From Chryseobacterium sp. 3008163 (GTDB lineage: Bacteria > Bacteroidota > Bacteroidia > Flavobacteriales > Weeksellaceae), in contig NZ_CP033070.1 of NCBI RefSeq assembly GCF_003669035.1, forward strand, positions 3,658,001 to 3,722,000: DNA of 64,000 bases. The letters run 5' to 3'. This document shows positions 57,118 to 64,000 of this stretch, one piece after another. The position numbers were made by a program, and so were the translations under genes. The notes under the pieces are model-generated. The model made no database searches and had not been told where the DNA came from. It saw nothing but the letters and a program-made list of their open reading frames with translations. The stretch's first letter is position 1, and every line of letters begins with the position of its first letter.

Positions 57118-58437
57118 TTAAATTTTAAAAGCATCAAAACGAATTACCTGTGATGTTTCTTCGTCTTCAGCATTTGATTTTGACCTTGATTTTTTTTGGA
57201 ATGCTAAAAAAGCAATAATTGAAAAAATTAAAACTGTGGCTGTGATGATATAATTGAGATTAATATAAAAATGAAGCCACGAGCGATCTTGAGAGCCTAA
57301 GTTTTTCAGAAACAGCACCGAAACGCTTCCCAAATATCCAAAGGCGTCCACGAAGTAGATGAAAAAACCGACATTTCCTTTAATTTTAAAAGCGGCAATC
57401 ATCCGGTCAAAATAAATTCCGTTAAAAGGAATATAACAGAGGTACATTCCGAAACCCGATACCATCATCCATAAAAATGGAGAAATGATGTTGCTCTGAA
57501 ATAAAATCGTGGAGAACGCCACTAAAATAATTCCGCCAAAAAGAATGTAATGATAGTAAGCAAAGGCTTTCCTGTTATTTTTTACTTTGACCATAAATCC
57601 GAGAATCAGTAAAACCATTATCGAAATCGGAACTTCTGTCAAAGTGAAAACCGAACTATCTGCATTACCGCTCATCTCATCCCAGATCTCACGGCTGAAA
57701 TTGTCCCGGAAATCCCTTAAAACTGTCAGACAAATGTAAAGAATCGTGATGCTAACCAAAGGAAGGAAAAACTTTTTCACCAGAGACATTCTTTCTTCTT
57801 CACTCAAAGGTTTTCTTTCTTTTTTCAAAGCAATATCTTCTTCATTCGGAGCTGGAATTTTATTCAATAAAACAGCAAAAATGATTAATGGAATAATGAA
57901 AATCAAACCTGTTGCAAACGGCATCCAGAATTCCGAAATTCCGAAACTGTCCATTAAAAATTTTCCGGCAGATTTTACTACTCCTGAAGAAACTACAAAG
58001 CTTGAACAAAGAAATAAGCCAATAATTTCGGTGGTTTTTCTTCCTTCAATATAAGAGAATACAATTCCCCAGATCATTCCGAGAGGAATTCCGTTGATGA
58101 ACATGAACAAAATATTGTATGGCGCAGGAACGACTGCAAAACCTAACAAAGCCAGTTCGGCAATTCCGATAAAAATCAAAAGAAAAAGAATTCTTTTCTG
58201 AGGTTTTAGTTCCGAAATAAATTTAATTCCGATAAATTTTGAAATAAAATAACCAACCGCTTGTGCTATGATGATTAAGATTTTATAATCAAAACCAAAA
58301 AACTCTAAATTGCTGAATGAGGCTACAGCAAAAGGTTTTCTGAACGCATACATGCAGAAGTAGACCCCGAAAGCAGCGATCGCCGCTTTCAGAGTTACAT
58401 TCAATGTATTGTTTTTTGATGGAGAGGTCATCATCAT
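57118..58437 (-). CDS. DUF5690 family MFS-like transporter
   Basis: 439 residues with about twelve hydrophobic helices in the MFS pattern. The N-terminal helix (AAIAAFGVYFCMYAFRKPFAVASF) and the C-terminal FFIYFVDAFGYLGSVSVLFLK are typical of DUF5690, a family related to the phosphoglycerate/organophosphate transporters. It is the probable inner-membrane carrier of the phosphonate substrate. It lies one base after the TonB-dependent receptor stop and just before the FAD oxidoreductase gene. Confidence 0.85.
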   Translation of the reverse strand: MMMTSPSKNNTLNVTLKAAIAAFGVYFCMYAFRKPFAVASFSNLEFFGFDYKILIIIAQAVGYFISKFIGIKFISELKPQKRILFLLIFIGIAELALLGFAVVPAPYNILFMFINGIPLGMIWGIVFSYIEGRKTTEIIGLFLCSSFVVSSGVVKSAGKFLMDSFGISEFWMPFATGLIFIIPLIIFAVLLNKIPAPNEEDIALKKERKPLSEEERMSLVKKFFLPLVSITILYICLTVLRDFRDNFSREIWDEMSGNADSSVFTLTEVPISIMVLLILGFMVKVKNNRKAFAYYHYILFGGIILVAFSTILFQSNIISPFLWMMVSGFGMYLCYIPFNGIYFDRMIAAFKIKGNVGFFIYFVDAFGYLGSVSVLFLKNLGSQDRSWLHFYINLNYIITATVLIFSIIAFLAFQKKSRSKSNAEDEETSQVIRFDAFKI

Positions 58438-58438
58438 T

Positions 58439-61264
58439 TTAGAAATTAAGTTTTACCCCAATATTTCCTCTTACACCGTAATATTCTACCTGTTCAGGTC
58501 TTTGTTCGTCTTTTCCAAAATGATAGATCAAAGGTTTGTTCAGAATGTTGTTGACATCTGCAAAGACGGTGATATGCTTGTTGATTTGGTACGAAGTTCC
58601 GAAGTCAAGATTGCTGTATTTTCCGTAGTATGAATCGTAAAGATCTTCTTCGGCATATTCTACTGCAAATTTTCCTTTATGATTGTAAGCCAGTCTTGCA
58701 TTAAATCCTTTTTTCTCGAAAAACAATTGAATATTGTAGAGTTCTTTCGCCTGATATGGAAGTTTAACCATTCTTCCGCTTGGTTTTTCCATTTCAGAGG
58801 TCATGAAAGTTGCATTCAACTGTGTTCCAAAATATTGAAGGAATCCCGGCAGGAAGTCAAACCTTCTGTTGATTCCCAATTCGATTCCGCCTAACCATGC
58901 TGCTTTTCCGTTGTTGGGAGCACTGAATTGGACGCCATTGATTCCGTTATAATTTCCAATAAAAGAATCCTGAAAAATAGGATCTGTGATTGATTTATAG
59001 AAAACACCTCCGCTTAAAATCCCGACATTGGAAAAGTAATATTCACCCATTAAATCAAGGTTGATAGAGTAGGTCGGGTTCAGGTTTGGATTTCCACCTT
59101 TAAACTCATTATCGGCTTCACTGTATGTCCCTCCCGGAGTAAGGTCTCCAAAATTTGGTCTTGAAAAAGTACGTGTCGCTGCAAATCGTAAATTGGTTTT
59201 ATCGTTGATCATATATTTCAAATGCAACATCGGTAAAAAGGCCAGATAGTTTTTGGTATTTTCTACCGGTGTCAAAACATCGTCAACAACATTGTAACCT
59301 TTTACTTTGGTATGGGTATTTGATAATCTTACACCTCCTAAAATGGTTATCTGATCATTGATTTTATAGGTTCCCATTCCGTAAGCATCTGCATGTTTTT
59401 CAAATACATCGAAATTTCTTCCTAATGCCTTGTTATATTCAAGCGCTTCAGAATCGGTTTTATTAATAGTTAAATTTCCCTGATTCTGTAACCAGAACTG
59501 ATCCATCCCGCCTGTTGAAAGTACCGGACCAAAAGTATTTCCGATATTGGCATTCATTTCGCTCAAATACTTTGTAGCATTGGGTTGTGTCGTAACATGT
59601 TGACCGAAATCTGATAATAATGGAGCGGTACCATTTGACCAGTTGTAGAAAATATCAGAGAAACGGGCGTTACGTTCTTTATCACGGTATTTTAAACCAT
59701 ACTTTAAAGTTAATTTGTCAGAAGCGTTAATTTCGTGGTTGAAACCTGCTACGATTTTATCTTTTTCCTGAACGTATACTTTATAAAATTCCAAATCTGT
59801 AAACCTCATCTGAGAAGCATCCATCTTAAAATTCGGGTTGCTGTAAAAACCAAATAATGCATCTGGATCTTTTAAATCTAATTTTCCGCCATCTGCTTTC
59901 CAGTAAGCTCTCGGGCCGTTTCCTTTATCTGAAATATAATCCGGATTGATTCCTACACCGCTTTGAGTATATTTAATCACGTAGTAAGAATTATTCTGCT
60001 TATCAGGAATATTTCCGTATTTAAAAAGGTTGTTGTAGTAAGAAAGATCCCAGTCGATTTTGCTTTTGTTCAGCTGATGAACTCCACCCAAAGAAACCGA
60101 AGTCAGTTCTGTGATCAGTAAATTGTGAATATTCTGAAGCTCAACTCTCGCCGTGTTGTTGGCCGCACTAAATTTATCAAATCTCACTCTGTGTTTGTAG
60201 TGAGTTTCGTCATCTGAAAGAGTTCCGTACATTCCTTTAAGATATAAGGTGCTTTTCGGAGACAACACGTATTCTAAAGCTGCATTCGCTCCCGTGGTTT
60301 TTCTTACCCCATTGTAATCACGAAGTTCCATTCTGAAGACTCCTTCGTCACCGCTTCTTCTTGCTTCAAAATTATCTGTTGACCAGTTTCTGATGAAGTG
60401 TGAAAAATTAACAAGATATCCGAATTTTTTATCTTTCGTTCGTCCTCCGTAAAGCAATCCAAGATTGTAAACTCCTTTATCAGATTTTGCATTGTACCCC
60501 GTTCCTAAAGTCCCTCTGAACTCGGTTTTCATCGGAGGAGTTTTGGTGATAAAATTAACACCGCCGCCAATTCCGTCTGCTTCCATATCAGGAGTGAACG
60601 ATTTATTAACGTGTACATAAGAAATCAATTCAGTAGGGAAAAAGTCGAATGCGGTAGCTCTCGAAGTGGTTTCTTCTTCAGCAGTCGGAAGTCTGTTTCC
60701 ATTGATGGTCGTTGAAGCCCAAAATGGTGGAAGTCCTCTTAAAGAAACAAATCTTCCTTCGCCCTGATCACGCTCGATGGAAACACCCTGAACTCGCTGT
60801 ACAGTTTCCGCTGCGTTTCTGTCCGGTAATTTTCCGATACCGTCTGAAGCGATGACATTTGAAATATTGATTGCGTTTTTCTGCATATTTAATGCACGGG
60901 CTTCACTGTTTTTCAAAGATCCGGTAACTACAACCTCATCAATATTTTTCTGTTTTTGAAACATTGAAATGATTCCCAAATCAAGCGACTGATCTGATAT
61001 CAAATCAACCGTCATATTTTGAGGTTCATAACCGATGTATGTAAATTGTAAATCGTAGTGACCAGGTTTAAGATCATTGACAGAAAATTTTCCGTCAACA
61101 TCCGTGATTACAATTTTTGAGCTTCCATTGATTTTAACCGTTGCGCCCGGAAGTGGCTGACTGTTATCTGAAACTGTTCCGGTGACAATTTGTTTTTGAG
61201 CCGATACAAATATCGTACAGCAGGCAAAAAGAGGAAATAAAGATTTTTTTATAATTGTTTCCAT
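58439..61264 (-). CDS. TonB-dependent receptor with CarboxypepD_reg-like domain
   Basis: 941 residues. A signal peptide (cleavage near VSA-QK) precedes a CarboxypepD_reg-like beta-sandwich (about residues 28-105, GTVSDNSQPLPGATVKING). The plug domain (about 120-235) has RNAAETVQRVQGVSIERDQGEGRFVSLRG, and the 22-strand barrel ends in NIGVKLNF. The plug resembles the Xanthomonas/Caulobacter-type receptors (TIGR01782). It should take up a ligand across the outer membrane with TonB energy. As first gene of a tightly packed unit with transporter, oxidase and phosphonatase-like genes, a phosphonate-containing ligand is inferred. No SusD partner is present. Confidence 0.93.
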   Translation of the reverse strand: METIIKKSLFPLFACCTIFVSAQKQIVTGTVSDNSQPLPGATVKINGSSKIVITDVDGKFSVNDLKPGHYDLQFTYIGYEPQNMTVDLISDQSLDLGIISMFQKQKNIDEVVVTGSLKNSEARALNMQKNAINISNVIASDGIGKLPDRNAAETVQRVQGVSIERDQGEGRFVSLRGLPPFWASTTINGNRLPTAEEETTSRATAFDFFPTELISYVHVNKSFTPDMEADGIGGGVNFITKTPPMKTEFRGTLGTGYNAKSDKGVYNLGLLYGGRTKDKKFGYLVNFSHFIRNWSTDNFEARRSGDEGVFRMELRDYNGVRKTTGANAALEYVLSPKSTLYLKGMYGTLSDDETHYKHRVRFDKFSAANNTARVELQNIHNLLITELTSVSLGGVHQLNKSKIDWDLSYYNNLFKYGNIPDKQNNSYYVIKYTQSGVGINPDYISDKGNGPRAYWKADGGKLDLKDPDALFGFYSNPNFKMDASQMRFTDLEFYKVYVQEKDKIVAGFNHEINASDKLTLKYGLKYRDKERNARFSDIFYNWSNGTAPLLSDFGQHVTTQPNATKYLSEMNANIGNTFGPVLSTGGMDQFWLQNQGNLTINKTDSEALEYNKALGRNFDVFEKHADAYGMGTYKINDQITILGGVRLSNTHTKVKGYNVVDDVLTPVENTKNYLAFLPMLHLKYMINDKTNLRFAATRTFSRPNFGDLTPGGTYSEADNEFKGGNPNLNPTYSINLDLMGEYYFSNVGILSGGVFYKSITDPIFQDSFIGNYNGINGVQFSAPNNGKAAWLGGIELGINRRFDFLPGFLQYFGTQLNATFMTSEMEKPSGRMVKLPYQAKELYNIQLFFEKKGFNARLAYNHKGKFAVEYAEEDLYDSYYGKYSNLDFGTSYQINKHITVFADVNNILNKPLIYHFGKDEQRPEQVEYYGVRGNIGVKLNF

Positions 61265-61266
61265 TG

Positions 61267-61322
61267 TTTACATATATTAAATTTCTATTGCAAAACAACT
61301 TAATAATTTTAATATATGTAAA
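61267..61322 (-). promoter_or_regulatory. 15-bp perfect inverted repeat in the receptor leader
   Basis: TTTACATATATTAAA (61267-61281) and TTTAATATATGTAAA (61308-61322) are exact inverted copies 26 bases apart, starting two bases before the receptor ATG. It is either an operator or an mRNA stem that could sequester the start codon region. Confidence 0.6.
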
Positions 61323-61462
61323 TTTTTAGTATTAATTTATATTTAATAAATAATGAATGATTGTTAACTCAATCTTACGGATTTACTCCACCTAATACAT
61401 TGAAATTTTGGTGTTAAAATGTTGTAGAATTCTGTGTATTAGGGAGTTGTTTAAATAAATAA

Positions 61463-61492
61463 AAAATGAACTGCCTGTGAGTAGTTCATTTT
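61463..61492 (-). terminator. Terminator of the XRE-cupin gene
   Basis: AAAATGAACT and AGTTCATTTT form a 10-bp stem around GCCTGTGAGT. On the minus strand it runs into a T tract. The rest of the gap 61265-61603 is A/T-rich, with the receptor leader and an operator-like 14-mer at 61551. Confidence 0.78.
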
Positions 61493-61550
61493 GTTTAATC
61501 GTAAAATGTGGAATTTATATTAACAGTCTTAAATATATAAAAGACTAAAT

Positions 61551-61564
61551 TTTACTATTTGTAA
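61551..61564. promoter_or_regulatory. Operator-like 14-mer, downstream copy
   Basis: TTTACTATTTGTAA is the exact reverse complement of the 14-mer at 62259-62272. The pair brackets the XRE-cupin regulator gene. Confidence 0.45.
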
Positions 61565-61603
61565 ACTTTTTGTTTTGAAAAATATAAAAATTATGTGATT
61601 TTT

Positions 61604-62179
61604 TTAGTTTTTATCTGAATAAAAATAAAGCACCAACATCATACAATCTTCGTCGGAAATACTGACCGGAACGTGCGGTAATTTTCCATTGAAATAAAGC
61701 GAGTCACCTTCCTGAAGCTCAATTTCTTCATTATCAATGATGTATTTTACTTTACCTTTTAAAATATATTTAAATTCCCAAGCATCCGTAATCACTTTAT
61801 CTCTTTTAGAATTGGGCTCTAAGGTGAGCAAGACCGCTTCAAAGCCTAATGAATGAAGGCTTTTGCTGAAGATATGCATATATTTAAATCCTTCAGCTTC
61901 TACTTCTTTTTCTATAACCTGCTGATTTTCTTTAGGAACAAAAATAAATTTTGCATTAGATTTTTTCTCAACGCCTTCAAAAAAATAACTGGCATCAATA
62001 TCCAAAGACTGTATCAGTTCAAGCAAAACAGGCAATGACGGAATTGTTCTTCCATTCTCTATTCGTGAAACCAAACCGTTGCTCACATGAGCTTTTGAGG
62101 CAAGATCGTTGATGGTAAGGTTGTTTTTCTTTCTAATATCTTTTAATCTTTTTCCGATACCTATTAAAAAATCACTCAT
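61604..62179 (-). CDS. XRE-family regulator with cupin domain
   Basis: 191 residues. The N-terminal HTH (about residues 8-62) reads IGKRLKDIRKKNNLTINDLASKAHVSNGLVSRIENGRTIPSL. The C-terminal cupin (about 115-185) reads WEFKYILKGKVKYIIDNEEIELQEGDSLYFNGKLPHVPVS. This architecture (PuuR/SutR-like) senses small metabolites. It lies upstream of the receptor-led phosphonate-like operon on the same strand but has its own terminator, so it is a plausible regulator of that operon. Operator-like 14-mers flank the gene. Confidence 0.92.
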   Translation of the reverse strand: MSDFLIGIGKRLKDIRKKNNLTINDLASKAHVSNGLVSRIENGRTIPSLPVLLELIQSLDIDASYFFEGVEKKSNAKFIFVPKENQQVIEKEVEAEGFKYMHIFSKSLHSLGFEAVLLTLEPNSKRDKVITDAWEFKYILKGKVKYIIDNEEIELQEGDSLYFNGKLPHVPVSISDEDCMMLVLYFYSDKN

Positions 62180-62241
62180 GTTATTTATTGTTTCAAGCTT
62201 TTGTATTTATTTTGACTGTAAAATTAGCAAATAAATAAAAT

Positions 62242-62272
62242 GCTATTGTAAATAAATGTTACAAATAGTAAA
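62242..62272 (-). promoter_or_regulatory. Operator-like inverted repeat upstream of the XRE gene
   Basis: GCTATTGTAA and TTACAAATAG(TAAA) form an imperfect inverted repeat about 65-95 bases before the regulator ATG. The right half, TTACAAATAGTAAA, recurs exactly on the other strand at 61551. Autoregulation is inferred. Confidence 0.5.
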
Positions 62273-62276
62273 TATT

Positions 62277-62453
62277 TTATAAGATTATAGGTTTCTGACA
62301 GGGACAGTGAAGATCACATTCGTGCATCGGAGATGTTCCGAAAATAGTGATCGCCGTACTTTTTTGGGCTAATCTTTGAGCATTTGAGAATTGCGGCAAT
62401 AACATGCTTCCTAATACTAAACCAAGCGCCATAAGATGTTTCGTAGTTTTCAT
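62277..62453 (-). CDS. Small secreted Cys-rich peptide (58 aa)
   Basis: 58 residues. Residues 1-25 form a clean signal peptide (KHLMALGLVLGSMLLPQFSNA-Q, cleavage after Ala25). The mature 33 residues end in a compact Cys/His cluster, MHECDLHCPCQKP, with three cysteines and two histidines. It lies 97 bases upstream of the XRE regulator on the same strand. The family is not recognised; metal binding is possible. It is supported by an intact signal peptide and coding-like composition. Confidence 0.6.
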   Translation of the reverse strand: MKTTKHLMALGLVLGSMLLPQFSNAQRLAQKSTAITIFGTSPMHECDLHCPCQKPIIL

Positions 62454-62965
62454 TTTGATACTATTTTATTGTTTTAATTATATTTTTTATACGATGAAGA
62501 AGTGGGTAATTAATTTTACTCGTATAATAGGCGGATTTAAATTTTGTTTATCGTCACGATACGAGATTAGTATTGATTATACCGTGTTGATTTCTCTGAA
62601 TTTTTGATTATTGAAGTTGATTTAAACTCATAGGACCAAGGTAAAATATGAGTAATGTTCAGAAAATGATGGTAATTTCATTCTTTCAGCTTCTCAAGGA
62701 TCATTTTTATGATCATCTGAAATGTTTGTAATCCTATAATTATTGATCTTCATGATGTCTTTTCATTATTTAAATAGTGGTAATTAATTATCAATAGCTT
62801 GTTTTACATAGGTTCATCAAATGTCATCCTGGGATTATAATTATTTGGGATACTAAATTGCTTTGCTGACAATCACAAAGATTAATGATGGGGGTCATTT
62901 TCTGTATAAGGTTTTGTTTCTAGATTTGTTCAACTTTTTAAAATAACAACATAGAAACAATAGGC
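62454..62965. other. Gene-free A/T-rich stretch
   Basis: No convincing gene. Several short inverted motifs ATACGA/TCGTAT occur at about 62490, 62518 and 62560. TAGATTTG at 62921-62928 is a good -7 box for the aldehyde dehydrogenase fragment at 62966. A plus-strand open frame at 62404-62607 overlaps the small secreted peptide gene and looks fortuitous. Confidence 0.6.
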
Positions 62966-63114
62966 ATGACATCAACTAGCAAAACGATGAATCCGTTCAA
63001 TAATAAACTTGTGAAGTCATTTGATGAAATGACAGAGGAACAGCTTGAATCAAAAATCAAGCGGACAAAGCTTTCAAAAGCTGCAGGAAATTAGTGAAAT
63101 TTGAGCGGGCGTAA
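62966..63114 (+). pseudogene. Aldehyde dehydrogenase N-terminal fragment
   Basis: ATG at 62966 opens MTSTSKTMNPFNNKLVKSFDEMTEEQLESKIKR-type sequence, matching the first 30-50 residues of NAD(P)-dependent (succinate-semialdehyde-type) aldehyde dehydrogenases (NP..G.LV..F). The AAA near 63067-63069 needs one more A to continue as TKAFKSCRKLVKFERA, the next conserved part. It then stops at TAA 63112-63114. About 90 percent of the enzyme, including the active site, is missing, so unlike the other frameshifted genes this one is truly truncated. It retains a promoter and sits directly before an alcohol dehydrogenase. Confidence 0.65.
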
Positions 63115-63296
63115 TTATTACAACGCATGCGGTCATCATGCGCAACAAATCCAATCCATACCGTCTCCGGATGTCGCCTATTGATTATAGCGGGATGCTG
63201 CTAAACAGCGTTCTTTCTTATTTTTTCCCATTTAACCTTTAATCCAGCAATTAGCTTTACCATACAATAAAGCCGTTGCAACAGAACTTTATAATT

Positions 63297-64000
63297 ATGA
63301 TACCAAAAAAAATGAAAGCAGCGGTAATCCACACTTTTGGAGAGCCATTACAAATCGAAGAAATGCCGGTGAGAGAGCCGAGCGACAATGAAATATTAGT
63401 GAAAGTCATTGCTTGTGGTGTTTGCCATACCGATCTTCACGCATGTGAGGGAGATTGGCCCGCCAAACCAAAGATGCCTTTGGTTCCCGGACACGAGGCG
63501 ATAGGATATGTCGTTGCGTTAGGACACAGTGTAAAAAACGTGCAAGAAGGTGATATTGTCGGTGTACCATGGCTATACAGTGCCTGCGGATGTTGCGACT
63601 ACTGTTACACAGGCTGGGAAACCCTTTGTGAAAGTCAGAAAAATGGTGGTTATAGTGTAGACGGTGGTTTTGCAGAATATGTGGTCGCCGATGCAAGATA
63701 TGTTGCCCGCTTTCCTTCAGGTATCAATTTTGCAGAAATGGCACCGATCATTTGTGCAGGGGTTACTGTTTACAAAGGTCTGAAAGAAACCGGTGCTAAA
63801 CCTGGGGAATGGGTAGGTATTTCTGGGATCGGGGGATTGGGACATCTTGCCATTCAGTATGCCAAGGCGATGGGTCTGCATGTGGCAGCTATTGATATTG
63901 CCGAGGATAAACTAAAACTGGCAAAAGAATTAGGGGCAGATGTCACTGTAAATGCTAAAGAAAATGATCCGGGATTGTTCCTTAAGAAAGAGACCGGTGG
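63297..64000 (+). CDS. adhP: Zinc-dependent alcohol dehydrogenase, 5' part
   Basis: The first 234 codons of an AdhP-type medium-chain dehydrogenase; the gene runs off the window. Translation may start at 63297 (MIPKK) or at the ATG at 63312 ([10 protein letters not shown]). Catalytic zinc ligands are in [17 protein letters not shown] (Cys) and PGHEAIG (His). Structural zinc cysteines are in [17 protein letters not shown]. The NAD-binding motif is [17 protein letters not shown]. It oxidises primary alcohols or reduces aldehydes with NAD in the cytoplasm, which suits the neighbouring aldehyde dehydrogenase remnant. Confidence 0.93.
   Translation, partial: MIPKKMKAAVIHTFGEPLQIEEMPVREPSDNEILVKVIACGVCHTDLHACEGDWPAKPKMPLVPGHEAIGYVVALGHSVKNVQEGDIVGVPWLYSACGCCDYCYTGWETLCESQKNGGYSVDGGFAEYVVADARYVARFPSGINFAEMAPIICAGVTVYKGLKETGAKPGEWVGISGIGGLGHLAIQYAKAMGLHVAAIDIAEDKLKLAKELGADVTVNAKENDPGLFLKKETG

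Noticed and set aside
62404..62607. 67-codon plus-strand ORF
   Set aside because: It overlaps the antisense secreted-peptide gene and has low-complexity composition with no promoter.
63138..63242. 34-codon ORF between the aldehyde dehydrogenase fragment and adhP
   Set aside because: No recognisable similarity, no export or structural signal, and it may be debris at a deletion junction.

Overview
The window looks like a chromosomal segment of a low-GC Flavobacteriia member, most likely Chryseobacterium or a close relative (Weeksellaceae). The evidence is Bacteroidota-type promoters (-7 box TAnnTTTG), genes without Shine-Dalgarno sequences, a T9SS sorting domain, GldD, a CarboxypepD_reg-type TonB-dependent receptor, type VI sheath genes of the Bacteroidota kind and the characteristic short intergenic repeats. 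The species assignment is inference.

Layout. 1-3745: the end of a ribosomal operon (last bases of 16S, tRNA-Ile, tRNA-Ala, 23S inside a long processing stem, 5S, terminator). The 16S 3' end lacks the usual CCUCC anti-Shine-Dalgarno core. 3746-4633: gene-free, with a (TAAC)12 microsatellite, GTAG-core palindromes and a Flavo-1-like element. 4634-18400: mixed housekeeping and envelope genes (L,D-transpeptidase, retropepsin-PDZ protein, tyrS, ECF sigma factor, lipA, an AraC regulator divergent from an MFS exporter, a FAD oxidoreductase). 18409-27355: an envelope-stress-like cluster: vWA protein, MuiA-like protein, SIMPL protein, DoxX-like membrane protein, a small tail-anchored protein, and a LytS/LytTR-type two-component system with a secreted protein gene between kinase and regulator. 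Three intergenic regions here carry the same pair of ACTTGGTGAA direct repeats, 21 bp apart and at the same distance from a -7 box. This reads as the regulon of the LytTR regulator and is the best candidate for an undescribed system. 27501-36382: lipocalin, cinA and two M13 metallopeptidases separated by a beta-helix protein gene. 36535-38456: orphan type VI sheath genes tssBC. 38769-50658: mutY, gldD, sugar kinase, SurA-like PPIase, queG, two small envelope genes and a MocR-type regulator with repeated operators. 51032-53159: an OmpA-family protein and a small Cys/His protein.

53344-61264 (minus strand) is a putative phosphonate-utilisation locus: TonB-dependent receptor, DUF5690 transporter, TIGR03364-like FAD oxidoreductase, phosphonatase-like HAD hydrolase and a T9SS-secreted phosphodiesterase/LamG protein, with an XRE-cupin regulator upstream. 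The suggested flow is extracellular ester cleavage, uptake, oxidative deamination to phosphonoacetaldehyde, then C-P bond cleavage. The window ends in a truncated aldehyde dehydrogenase fragment and the 5' part of an alcohol dehydrogenase.

Caution: eight reading frames are broken, each by loss of exactly one base in a homopolymer run. This pattern points to uncorrected long-read sequencing error more than to real pseudogenes, so these genes are annotated over their full restored span.
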